Below are positions 16,655 to 24,809 of a stretch of DNA of 64,000 bases, one piece after another; position 1 is the first letter of the stretch; every line of letters begins with the position of its first letter. A program made the translations under genes and the position numbers. Source of the stretch: CAXXOK01 sp963666755 (GTDB taxonomy: Bacteria > Bacillota > Clostridia > Christensenellales > Aristaeellaceae). The DNA lies in the NCBI GenBank assembly GCA_963666755.2, contig CAXXGW010000009.1, forward strand, positions 1,240,001-1,304,000, read 5' to 3'. A model generated the notes under the pieces. The model made no database searches. It saw only the letters and a program-made list of their open reading frames with translations, and had not been told where the DNA came from.

Positions 16655-19600
16655 ATGCAGCAATATGCGCCGCAACAGCGCAGGCCCACCAAGGATTATA
16701 CGCCACGCAAGCGCAAAAGCCGCATCGCTACGGTCTTGCCGATCGCGGTGCTGTTTGTGCTGGCGCTGGGGATCATGTACTTCGTCTTTCCCAAGGAAGC
16801 GGGAAAGCACGTAGGCGCGTCGCGCTACGACGGGCTGGTCATCAGCGAGGTGATGGCGGCCAACGGCTCCGCTGTGCCGGATGAAAACGGCGAGTTTGCC
16901 GACTGGCTGGAGCTGTACAACGGCACCGGTAACGATCTGAATCTGGAAGGCGTGATGTTGACCAACCGCACCGACCGCATTACCTTTCCGTTCCCCTCGT
17001 ATGAACTCAAGGCGGGGGAGTACGTGATTGTGTTTGCGGACAACCGCTACCAGCTTGATCCCAACGCGCCGTTCCACGGCAAGTTCAAGATTTCTTCCGT
17101 AGGCACGCACCTGTACCTGTACGATCCGGACATGTACCTGATCGACGAGGTGATTACCCCGACCATGACGGCGGATCAGAGCTATGCGCTGGTTGGCACC
17201 GATGCGGATGGGAAACCCAAGTATGAGCTGACCAACTTCTACAGCCCCCGCTACCCAAACACGGAGGACGGGTTCAAAGCCTATCGCGCGGAAAACGCGG
17301 TACAAAGCGGCGCGCTGATCCTCAACGAGGTCTGCCCCGACCCCAAGGTGGGCATCCCGGATGAAGACGGCGCTATCGTGGACTGGGTCGAGCTTCGCAA
17401 CACCACCGACCAGCCCATTTCGCTTGCGGGGTATTACCTGAGCGACAAGGAGAACAAGCCCCTTAAGTGGCGCTTTCCCGACTCCGCGACCATTCCGGCG
17501 CAGGGGTATTATCTGGTGTACTGCAGCGGCAAGGATAAGTTGCAGCAAAACGGTGTGCCTCATACCAATTTCTCGATCAGTGCAGAAATGGAAACGATTG
17601 TGCTCAGCGACAACGACGGGCATCTGGTAGACCGCGTTTCCATTGAGAATGTGCCGGTGGATTACTCCGTCGGCCGTGACAGCACCGGTGCGTGGGATTT
17701 CTTCGCCCTGGCGACACCCGGCAGTCCGAACGACGCCAACGGCCAGAGTAAAACCGACGACCTGATCCGCGCCTATAACCCCATTGGGGTGTACATTTCG
17801 GAAGTCATGGCTTCCAACGATACCGTCGTAGTGGGCACCGCGGCGGTCACCAGCGATTTTCTGGAACTGTACAACGCCTCCGCCAACACCGTAGACCTCA
17901 GTTATTACGGCCTGAGCGACAACCTCAACCGCCCGCGCCGATGGCAGTTCCCGCAAGGGGCTACCATCGCGCCGGGCGAGTATAAGGTGATCCTGCTGGA
18001 CGGCAACTCCGCCATGAGCTCTTATTACGAAATGCACACCAATTTTCGCCTGACCCGCGAAGGCGGGGAGACGATTTCCTTTTGTGACCCGAACGGCCGG
18101 GTGCTGGACCGTATTCCGTTATCGCTGATCCCTACCGACCACAGCTACGGCCGGGCCGGCGGCTATGCCGGTTTTTACTATTTCGACCAACCGACGCCCG
18201 GAGCCGTAAACGGCACGGGGTATTACGGCTATGCAGGCAACCCGTCGTTTACGCAACGCGGCGGCGAATATAAAGGCTCCGTACAGGTGGGCATCAACAT
18301 TCCCAAAAACACCGCCGTTTACTATACGCTGGACGGCTCCATCCCCACGGAAAATAGCACCATTTATAACGCGGGCGATCTGTTTGACATCAGCCGCGTT
18401 ACGGTGCTGCGCGCACGCGCGTTTGATCCGTCCGGCATGCTGCAGCCGAGCGAAACCATCACACAGACTTATTTGCCCAACGTTTACCACGCATTTCCGA
18501 TTGTTAGCGTGGTTTGCGACCCACAGGAGCTTTGGGATCCTGAGAAAGGCATGCTGACCATTGGCCCGGATGTGGATAAGAGCAAAGGCATCCCCTTTAA
18601 GAATACCGTCTACCGCGAGTTTGGTAAAATCCCGCGCGCGGGCTATGTCGAAATGTACCAAAAGGATGGCACCCAGACCCTGAGCCAGGGCATGGAATTT
18701 GCGCTGCAGGGGCAATACAGTCTGGATATGCCGCAAAAAACGTTCAAGGTCAAGGCCAAGGCGAAATACGGCTATAAAGTCTTTGAAGCCAAGCTCTTTG
18801 AGGATCGGCCCTTTACTGAGTATAAATGCTTTGTGCTGCGAAACAGCGGTAACGACTGCGTCTGGACCCGCATGAACGACGGCTTCCAAAGCCGCCTGCT
18901 CGACGCGTTTAACGCAAGCACCGACACCCCCAGCACCGTAATCCATCAGGCATGGAACCCGGTGGTGGTGTACCTGAACGGGCAGTACTGGGGCCACTAC
19001 AACATGCGCGAGCGCGCGGACCGGTACTTCATAGCCCAGCACGAAGGGCTGGACCTGAGCCAGGCGGGCGATATGGACGTGCTGGAGGCCAGCGGCAAGC
19101 TGGTGTACGGTTCCGACAAGGAGTATAAGGAGCTGATCAAGCGCGTCAAAGCCAGTTCCCCCGGCACCAGCGAGAAGGATTTGCAGTACATTCTGGACAA
19201 TATTGATGTCGATAACTATTTCGACTACATGGCCTTTGAGATGTTCTTTGGTAACTCCGACCCCGGCAACATCCGATTTTACAAGCTCAAAACCGAGGGC
19301 AGCAAGTGGCGCTGGATTTTCTACGATGCGGACTACGGGCTTTTCCGCAGTGGGTTTGACAGCATGACGTCCTACCTGAAGGACGCGGGCGCCGGCGAAC
19401 AGAAGATCGACAATACGCTGATCCGCAAACTGTTGGAAAATGAGCAGATGAAGGACAAGTTCCTTCGCCGCATGGGGGAGATTTACCAGTTCCTGACCAC
19501 GGACAAGATGATGGAAATCTACAATGCCATGGCGGCTCAGCTGGAGCCGGAAATGAGCATGCACTTCAGCCGCTGGGCGGAGGAGAACGACAAGGCCATC

Positions 19601-19816
19601 AACATCGACTCGCCAACCACGCCGGAAGGTGCGCTGCGTTACTGGCACACACGTCTGGATTACACCCGCAACGTGCTGCGGAAACGCCCGCGCTATTTCT
19701 ACGAAATGGTGCAGGAACGGTTAGGACTGACCGACGACCAGATGCAGAGCTACTTTGGCGTGAAGCCGGAGTTGCCGGAAGACGCAATCTTCACGGCAGG
19801 CAAGAAATGGGGCTAA
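16655..19816 (+). CDS. membrane-anchored CotH kinase family protein with three lamin-tail domains
   Basis: This is a large protein of 1053 aa. A basic cytoplasmic N-terminus is followed by one membrane helix (about 23-44), so the rest is outside. Three lamin-tail (LTD) domains begin near residues 56, 216 and 378, each with an I-S/N-E-V-M/C core and a W-x-E-L-Y/R-N strand. A chitobiase/hexosaminidase C-terminal-like domain (YYTLDGSIPTENS) spans about 527-607. The CotH domain fills about 612-1000, with GHYNMRERADRYF (near 778) and the metal-binding WIFYDADYGLF (near 887). CotH of Bacillus spores is a protein kinase; secreted multi-domain relatives are uncharacterised. DUF4956 and VTC genes follow with their own promoter. 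I chose the ATG at 16655 for its ribosome binding site. Confidence 0.9.
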   Translation: MQQYAPQQRRPTKDYTPRKRKSRIATVLPIAVLFVLALGIMYFVFPKEAGKHVGASRYDGLVISEVMAANGSAVPDENGEFADWLELYNGTGNDLNLEGVMLTNRTDRITFPFPSYELKAGEYVIVFADNRYQLDPNAPFHGKFKISSVGTHLYLYDPDMYLIDEVITPTMTADQSYALVGTDADGKPKYELTNFYSPRYPNTEDGFKAYRAENAVQSGALILNEVCPDPKVGIPDEDGAIVDWVELRNTTDQPISLAGYYLSDKENKPLKWRFPDSATIPAQGYYLVYCSGKDKLQQNGVPHTNFSISAEMETIVLSDNDGHLVDRVSIENVPVDYSVGRDSTGAWDFFALATPGSPNDANGQSKTDDLIRAYNPIGVYISEVMASNDTVVVGTAAVTSDFLELYNASANTVDLSYYGLSDNLNRPRRWQFPQGATIAPGEYKVILLDGNSAMSSYYEMHTNFRLTREGGETISFCDPNGRVLDRIPLSLIPTDHSYGRAGGYAGFYYFDQPTPGAVNGTGYYGYAGNPSFTQRGGEYKGSVQVGINIPKNTAVYYTLDGSIPTENSTIYNAGDLFDISRVTVLRARAFDPSGMLQPSETITQTYLPNVYHAFPIVSVVCDPQELWDPEKGMLTIGPDVDKSKGIPFKNTVYREFGKIPRAGYVEMYQKDGTQTLSQGMEFALQGQYSLDMPQKTFKVKAKAKYGYKVFEAKLFEDRPFTEYKCFVLRNSGNDCVWTRMNDGFQSRLLDAFNASTDTPSTVIHQAWNPVVVYLNGQYWGHYNMRERADRYFIAQHEGLDLSQAGDMDVLEASGKLVYGSDKEYKELIKRVKASSPGTSEKDLQYILDNIDVDNYFDYMAFEMFFGNSDPGNIRFYKLKTEGSKWRWIFYDADYGLFRSGFDSMTSYLKDAGAGEQKIDNTLIRKLLENEQMKDKFLRRMGEIYQFLTTDKMMEIYNAMAAQLEPEMSMHFSRWAEENDKAINIDSPTTPEGALRYWHTRLDYTRNVLRKRPRYFYEMVQERLGLTDDQMQSYFGVKPELPEDAIFTAGKKWG

Positions 19817-19871
19817 GCCCGCTGCTGCTTGCGCACAGGATGCCGCGGCCTGCGCACACAGCCCGCACGGC

Positions 19872-19900
19872 TTGACAAAGCGGCTGTGCGCGATTATGAT
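19872..19900 (+). promoter_or_regulatory. promoter of the DUF4956-VTC genes
   Basis: TTGACA (19872-19877), 17-base spacer, TATGAT (19895-19900). The DUF4956 start lies 29 bases downstream. Confidence 0.65.
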
Positions 19901-19929
19901 TATGCCAATCGCACCAAGGAGGAACACGC

Positions 19930-20628
19930 ATGCTATTTACGGCACTCATGCAGACCGCCAGCGTGGCCAGTCTGGTATCGGCTTCGGGTCTGGCGGCCGA
20001 GTTTAAGTCCATCGTGCCCAGCGATTTGTTCATCGCGCTGGGTCTGGGGTTTGTGGTGGGCGGTATCATTGCCATCGTATACAAGAGAACCTACCGCGGA
20101 GTGCTGTACAGTCCGTCGTTTGCCGTCACGCTGATTATGCTCACGCTGATCACCACACCGGTGGTGATGTGCATCAAGAGCGACATCGCGCTTTCGATGG
20201 GCATGGTGGGCGCGCTGTCAATCGTGCGTTTCCGTACCGCTGTCAAGGATCCGATGGATACAGCCTACATGTTCTGGGCGCTGACCATGGGCATCCTGCT
20301 GGGCGCGGGCCTGCACCTGGTTGCGCTGATTGTGGTGCTGTGCATCGGCGTGCTGATGTTCGCGCTGTCGGTGCTACGGTTTTCCAACCCCAACAGCTAC
20401 CTGCTGGTGGTGCATTACGACGAGTACAGCGAGCAAGCCATCAACGCCGAGCTTCGCCGCTCGGTCAAGGGGTTCAAGCTGCGCAGCAAGTCGCTTACGC
20501 GAGCGGGCGCCGAAATGACGTTTGAAGTGCGCCTGAACGAGCGCCATGAAGTGGTCACCCGGATGCTGGACATCGAAGGGGTTCACGACGCGACGCTGGT
20601 CGCCTGCCAGAGCGAAGTGGGCGCCTGA
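19930..20628 (+). CDS. DUF4956 membrane protein
   Basis: This is a 232-aa protein with four hydrophobic segments in its first 145 residues (about 34-55, 64-84, 90-108 and 115-142) and a soluble C-terminal domain of about 85 residues. The block MGMVGALSIVRFRTAVKDPMD between helices is the DUF4956 signature. The family has no proven function but recurs next to CotH kinases and VTC-domain polyphosphate polymerases in Firmicutes and Actinobacteria, as here. GGAGG stands 8 bases before the ATG. The VTC gene follows after 30 bases, so the two are co-transcribed. Confidence 0.88.
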   Translation: MLFTALMQTASVASLVSASGLAAEFKSIVPSDLFIALGLGFVVGGIIAIVYKRTYRGVLYSPSFAVTLIMLTLITTPVVMCIKSDIALSMGMVGALSIVRFRTAVKDPMDTAYMFWALTMGILLGAGLHLVALIVVLCIGVLMFALSVLRFSNPNSYLLVVHYDEYSEQAINAELRRSVKGFKLRSKSLTRAGAEMTFEVRLNERHEVVTRMLDIEGVHDATLVACQSEVGA

Positions 20629-20658
20629 CGCCCGCAGCGAAAAAGGAGGCGGCCCTGT

Positions 20659-21366
20659 TTGCCCATTGCAGTCCCCTTGCGGCATGAGCTGAAGTTTTTT
20701 ATTAACCCTGTGGAATACCACCTGCTTTCCCATGCGCTGGATCAGGTGCTGGAACGCGACCCCAACGGCGATCCGGAGCACAACGAGTACCACATCCGTT
20801 CGCTGTATTTCGACACCTACAACGACGCCGCGCTGTACGATAAAATCAACGGCGTGCGGGATCGCGATAAGTACCGTATCCGCATTTACAACTTCTCGGA
20901 TCGGTTTATCCGAATGGAATGCAAAACCAAGGTGGGCAGCCTGATCTCCAAGCGCTCGGTTGCAATACCCAAGCTTTTGGCGGAGCAGCTGATCGCGGGC
21001 GACCCCACAGGGCTGGAGCGGACACGCAGCGGGCTTTTACAGGATGTGTTCCGGGAAATGACGCTACACCTGCTCAAACCTGTGGTGCTGGTCGATTATG
21101 TGCGCGAAGCCTACCTGTACCCGGTGGAGGAAGTGCGCATCACCTTTGACAAGCAACTGCGCACGGGGCTAAACTCCCGCGACCTGTTTAACCCCTATGT
21201 ACCGACGATTTCGCCTTTCGACCACGACGAAATGATTCTGGAAGTCAAGTTTAACCGTTCCCTGCCGCCTTTCATCCGCGATTTGCTATGCACCTACGTG
21301 CAAAGCGCGCAAAACAGCGCCATATCTAAATACGTATGGTGCCGACGTTTTGAAAACGCAGAATGA
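20659..21366 (+). CDS. VTC domain protein (polyphosphate polymerase-like)
   Basis: This is a 235-aa soluble protein with the VTC domain of the tunnel-fold (CYTH-like) superfamily. In yeast, Vtc4 makes polyphosphate from ATP. The matching features are the N-terminal RHELKFFINPVEY, the paired strands IRSLYFDTYNDAALYDKINGVRDRDKYRIRIYN (basic phosphate-binding residues on alternating strands), MECKTKVGSLISKRS, LLKPVVLVDYVREAY, VRITFDKQLRTGL and the late acidic EMILEVKFN. The start codon is TTG after AAAAGGAGG; no in-frame ATG precedes the conserved RHELKF. It is coupled to DUF4956. Enzymatic activity is inferred from the family only. Confidence 0.88.
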   Translation: MPIAVPLRHELKFFINPVEYHLLSHALDQVLERDPNGDPEHNEYHIRSLYFDTYNDAALYDKINGVRDRDKYRIRIYNFSDRFIRMECKTKVGSLISKRSVAIPKLLAEQLIAGDPTGLERTRSGLLQDVFREMTLHLLKPVVLVDYVREAYLYPVEEVRITFDKQLRTGLNSRDLFNPYVPTISPFDHDEMILEVKFNRSLPPFIRDLLCTYVQSAQNSAISKYVWCRRFENAE

Positions 21367-21399
21367 GGTTGCGCAGGCCCGAATGTACGGAGGTTTAAC

Positions 21400-22110
21400 A
21401 TGAAAAAACTCTGCTGCCTTCTGACCGCCCTGACCCTTGCGCTGGGTTGCGCGGCGACCGCCCTTGCCGAGGAAGAGGCCCGCACCGCGTTTATCGACAA
21501 GATCATTGAGACGGCCAAGGAAACGTTTGACGACGCGGGCGGTCGCTTGCAACGCGCGCAGTATTCGGGCGATATCTACATCTGCAAGAACTTTACGGTG
21601 TACCTGTTCCGCCAGACACGGGATGCCTTCCGGATGGCGGAGTTCCCTGATGTGCCGCTTGTAATTCCGGACAATCTGACTAAAAAGGACAGCGCCCCTT
21701 ACGCCTACGGAATTTCCTGGAAGGACGTAAGCGCCGCCGAGGGCAATCCCTTCGAGGTGGCGGCAACCTTTAAATACGACACCAAGCTCAGTAAAGCGGA
21801 GAACGAGCAGCTGGCGCACGATTTTATGACGCAGGTGAAGCGTGGCGATTATTTCCAGATGAGTGCCGATTATTACTACGGCGTTGGGGCGCACAGCCTA
21901 GTGTTCATATCCGATTATGACGCGTCCACCGGCACCGTGCATTGGACGGACAGCAACATGAAGGGCCAGAAAAAGAACGGCGAGCGCTACGCGTTGGTGC
22001 AGTACGATGCCGAAAAGGAGATTGACTGGTTTGTGGACGCGTTTTGCCACAAAACGCGCGGCGCAACGCTGTACCGCCTCCGGGACGATATCATCTTTGC
22101 CCAGCAATAA
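21400..22110 (+). CDS. secreted protein with a CHAP/papain-like cysteine hydrolase pattern
   Basis: This 236-aa protein has an N-terminal signal peptide (basic MKK, hydrophobic 5-17, likely cleavage after ATALA). No family is recognised with certainty. The mature part has the spacing of CHAP/NlpC-type amidases: a Cys at the start of a helix (Cys 62 in YICKNFTVYLF), the acidic/glycine strand KRGDYFQM, then AHSLVFIS with His 165 and WTDSN with Asp 184. A peptidoglycan or protein amidase role is an inference. It begins 33 bases after the VTC gene with GGAGG, and a terminator follows, so it is the last gene of the DUF4956-VTC unit. Confidence 0.75.
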   Translation: MKKLCCLLTALTLALGCAATALAEEEARTAFIDKIIETAKETFDDAGGRLQRAQYSGDIYICKNFTVYLFRQTRDAFRMAEFPDVPLVIPDNLTKKDSAPYAYGISWKDVSAAEGNPFEVAATFKYDTKLSKAENEQLAHDFMTQVKRGDYFQMSADYYYGVGAHSLVFISDYDASTGTVHWTDSNMKGQKKNGERYALVQYDAEKEIDWFVDAFCHKTRGATLYRLRDDIIFAQQ

Positions 22111-22141
22111 AATACGCTGGCTCATAAACTGATACAGGCAA

Positions 22142-22180
22142 TGCCAAAGCCACGGGGGGAATGCCCCCGCGGCTTTGGCA
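22142..22180. terminator. terminator between the CotH cluster and the recombinase gene
   Basis: A 17-bp stem with one mismatch (TGCCAAAGCC... paired with ...GGCTTTGGCA). The T-run is weak on both strands. It lies between two convergent genes. Confidence 0.6.
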
Positions 22181-22189
22181 TGTTATTAT

Positions 22190-23836
22190 CTATCGCTGAC
22201 TGCGCTGCGCCGCGGCCTGTGCGCGGTGAGTGAGCGGACGCCGTGGCATGTTTTCAGCCGATAGGGGATTTTCGGAATTTAGCTCGCCCGATGCAGGGAG
22301 GGTTTGCCGGATCGGCTGCTGTTCGGGCGTTGTATCGCTCTCCAGAATCGGAGATTCCGCTCCTTGTGCCATGCGGGGCCGTTCCGTCGGAGCAAGCGAT
22401 GCTTGCATTGTCTGTGTGTCGTCCATTTTTTCTGTGGCCGCAGGCGTTGATGTCGCCGCTTGCATCACTTTGGGTTTCTCCGACGGTACGGAGTGCGGCT
22501 CCGTTTCTTGTACAGCGAAAGATTTTTCCGCAGGTGGAGATAACGGCGCTGTGAATACACATTCACCTAAAGCAGGGGTTGCGTCCGTAACATGAGTGGA
22601 TTCCTGTTCTCTACTTTCGGATGTGATTGGCTCTTCGGCCTGCGCTCCTGCTGCACGTTCCGGAATGAAAGGCATGGGGGAATCGGCGCTCGGAACGGAC
22701 ATGGGGGAATCCGGAACCGCGGCGGGGGATACCCGCGTTTCAGCGGAAGGTTCGGAGTCGGGTACCTCGCGCAGCAGATGCGTGCTGGCAGCGGCGTGGC
22801 GCATGCGCACGTCGCTCATGCTGGCATAATGCTTGCGTGTTGTATTCACATCCGCATGGCCAAGGGCCTCAGCCACCAGATAGATATCGCCGGTTTCGTG
22901 GTACAGGTTGGTAGCATACGTGCTGCGCAGTTTGTGCGGGCTCATCCGCTTTTTCAGCGGTACAACCAGCATGGCGTACTTTTTAACCATCTTTTCGACG
23001 GCGCGCTGGGTCATGCGCCGCTTTTGCAGGGATAGGAACAGCGCGTGCTCGTGCCCCGGCATCGGAGTAACGGTGTCGCGCTGAGCCAGATAGGCTTGCA
23101 GCGCATCGGCCACCTCCTGCGGGAAATACAGGATTACCTGATTGCCGCCTTTGCGGGTTACCAGTAGCGCGTTGGAGTGAAAGTCGAGGTCTTCCAGATT
23201 GATGCCCACGCATTCGCTCACCCGGATGCCCGTGCCTAAAAAGAGCATGACCATGGCAAAATCGCGTGCCTGGGTCAGGCGATGGAATGCCGATTGCTGC
23301 GGGGTCAGCTGTTCGCCGGTTGCAATGGCGTTGAGGAGGTTTTGCATTTCCTCCCGTTCCAGCAGTAGAATCGGCTTTTCATGCTTCTTGGGCAACGGCA
23401 CCAGCGTAGCGATGTTGGCGGGAATGCGCTGCGTGCGAAACAGATAGTTGAAAAACGACCGCAGCGAGGAGAGTTTGCGCATCACGCCGTATGTCTGGTT
23501 TTTAAGCATCCGTTGTTCGTCGGTGCCTTCGCCGGTCTGGCGGTAGTACAGGGAAAGATAATCCGCGTAGATTTCAATGTCGCGCGGTTTCAGGCGGGCG
23601 ATCTCCGCATCGGTCACTTGATCGGCCGTTTTGGCGTCAAAACAGGTCAGCTCCTTGAGGGCGAAATCAAAAAACGTGCCCAGATCGATGGTGTAGGCCA
23701 AACGGGTAAGCGTGCTGGTAGTCGAAAGCAGGCTGCGGATGAAATCGGCGCAGGAACGGGGCTGCCCGCAGAGCATCTGCCGGATGCTTTCCAGCCGTTT
23801 TTGATCCAGAAGCTCACGGTATGTCGGTTCCGGCAT
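22190..23836 (-). CDS. tyrosine recombinase (XerC/D type) with long disordered C-terminal tail
   Basis: This is a 548-aa protein. Residues 30-145 form the SAM-like core-binding domain and about 155-350 the catalytic domain. The full catalytic set is present: Arg 205 (GTGIRVSEC), Lys 229 (TRKGGN), His 301 and Arg 304 (SPHKLRSTYATNLY), His 327 (LGHADV) and Tyr 337 (TTRKHYA). Normal XerC/XerD proteins end soon after the Tyr; here about 190 more residues follow, rich in Pro, Ser, Glu, Thr and Ala, without predicted structure. The ATG follows GGAGGG. A strong promoter and a palindrome lie upstream. It may be the chromosome-dimer recombinase or a site-specific integrase; no element ends are seen around it. 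Confidence 0.93.
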   Translation of the reverse strand: MPEPTYRELLDQKRLESIRQMLCGQPRSCADFIRSLLSTTSTLTRLAYTIDLGTFFDFALKELTCFDAKTADQVTDAEIARLKPRDIEIYADYLSLYYRQTGEGTDEQRMLKNQTYGVMRKLSSLRSFFNYLFRTQRIPANIATLVPLPKKHEKPILLLEREEMQNLLNAIATGEQLTPQQSAFHRLTQARDFAMVMLFLGTGIRVSECVGINLEDLDFHSNALLVTRKGGNQVILYFPQEVADALQAYLAQRDTVTPMPGHEHALFLSLQKRRMTQRAVEKMVKKYAMLVVPLKKRMSPHKLRSTYATNLYHETGDIYLVAEALGHADVNTTRKHYASMSDVRMRHAAASTHLLREVPDSEPSAETRVSPAAVPDSPMSVPSADSPMPFIPERAAGAQAEEPITSESREQESTHVTDATPALGECVFTAPLSPPAEKSFAVQETEPHSVPSEKPKVMQAATSTPAATEKMDDTQTMQASLAPTERPRMAQGAESPILESDTTPEQQPIRQTLPASGELNSENPLSAENMPRRPLTHRAQAAAQRSQR

Positions 23837-23861
23837 AAAACGCCCTCCAATCGCTTTTTTA

Positions 23862-23919
23862 GGGTGTATTTATTCGTTAAAGTATTCTTTAGCGAATAGT
23901 TTAACCTGATTATACACCC
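23862..23919 (-). promoter_or_regulatory. nested palindrome (operator or recombination site) in front of the recombinase
   Basis: The inner inverted repeat is ATTCGTTAAA (23872-23881), a 6-base centre and TTTAGCGAAT (23888-23897), with one mismatch between arms. The outer repeat is GGGTGTAT (23862-23869) with ATACACCC (23912-23919). The inner repeat starts about 12 bases past the -10 box, at the expected transcription start; the outer right arm overlaps the -10. Confidence 0.6.
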
Positions 23920-23936
23920 TTCCGTGCCGCTGTCAA
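23909..23936 (-). promoter_or_regulatory. promoter of the tyrosine recombinase gene
   Basis: Minus-strand TTGACA (23936-23931), 16-base spacer, TATAAT (23914-23909): both hexamers are perfect consensus. Confidence 0.8.
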
Positions 23937-24105
23937 GCTGTTGTTTCCGTTGCTTCCATTGTATTTCAGCGCTTAAACAACCGCTGCGCAACTTGATTCG
24001 GGATTCACAGCGCAAATCATATTCTTGCGGCAGGCATTCTGATTGCAGACGCTAAAGGATTTCCATGTCTTTCGTGTGCGACTCCCCCATCTGTAAAACT
24101 CGAGA

Positions 24106-24151
24106 ATTGGGAACCATTCCCAATCCCTTCTCCTTGCGGAATGGTCTTTTT
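24106..24151 (+). promoter_or_regulatory. overlapping hairpins ahead of the Lrp gene, possible attenuator
   Basis: Hairpin A pairs ATTGGGA (24106-24112) with TCCCAAT (24118-24124). Hairpin B pairs ACCATTCC (24113-24120) with GGAATGGT (24138-24145) and is followed by CTTTTT. The two share bases and exclude each other, as in attenuators. The rest of 23937-24322 shows no gene. Confidence 0.4.
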
Positions 24152-24322
24152 CGATAGCCCAGCCTGATTAATAGACCTGCTCCGTTGTATATACAGAGCT
24201 TACCCAAGCGATTCCTTGATTCATCCGAATGGTAAAGATCAACTCCTCCCCTTCAAATCTTCGGTTCTATCGCGGATTTCCCTTAAAACCTTTTGAACAG
24301 AACGCAACAGATTTACAAACCC

Positions 24323-24808
24323 ATGAAAAACCGATATGCTTACCGCAGAAATACCGATGCAAAGGCGGTGGCGCTCTTGGACGATACGGACCGGAAGATA
24401 CTGGACATTCTGAATGACAACGCACGGGAAACGGCTGCCGCCATCGCCCGGAATGTGAACCTTTCGGTACCCGCCGTGCTGGAACGGATCAAGAAGCTGC
24501 GGCGGGAAGGCATTCTGTTGGGCTATACCGCACGTATCGACCGGGCCAAGCTCGGGCGTGGATTTCTGGCTTTCATCCTGGTACGGTTAGAAAGCGGCGC
24601 GGATATTGCTGCATTCCGAAGTCGGATAATCGCACTGCCGGAAGTGCTGGAGTGCCACCACCTTGCCGGGCCTTACGATTACCTGCTGAAAGTTGCCGTA
24701 CAGGGGCCGCAGGCTTTGGAGCTATTGCTTTCACAAACCTTGAAGGGCGCATGCGGGGTTACGGAGACCAGCACGTTTCTTTCCCTGATGTCTTTGAAGG
24801 AGGGTTAA
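24323..24808 (+). CDS. Lrp/AsnC family transcriptional regulator
   Basis: This is a DNA-binding regulator of about 161 aa. The N-terminal helix-turn-helix has LDDTDRKILDILNDNARET and SVPAVLERIKKLRREGIL, and the C-terminal RAM (ligand-binding) domain contains FILVRLESGAD, ALPEVLECHHLAGPYDYLLKV and TSTFLSLMS. These regulators bind amino acids. The start is uncertain: ATG 24323 is chosen, TTG 24293 is in frame, and neither has a clear ribosome binding site. One base separates its stop from the LysE-type exporter, so the pair probably forms a regulator-exporter unit responding to an amino acid, as with LysG-LysE in other bacteria (there of a different regulator family). Confidence 0.9.
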   Translation: MKNRYAYRRNTDAKAVALLDDTDRKILDILNDNARETAAAIARNVNLSVPAVLERIKKLRREGILLGYTARIDRAKLGRGFLAFILVRLESGADIAAFRSRIIALPEVLECHHLAGPYDYLLKVAVQGPQALELLLSQTLKGACGVTETSTFLSLMSLKEG

Positions 24809-24809
24809 C

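Noticed and set aside
16604..19648. Two long minus-strand frames over the CotH gene
   Set aside because: Antisense shadows of the 1053-aa gene with no start signal or motif.
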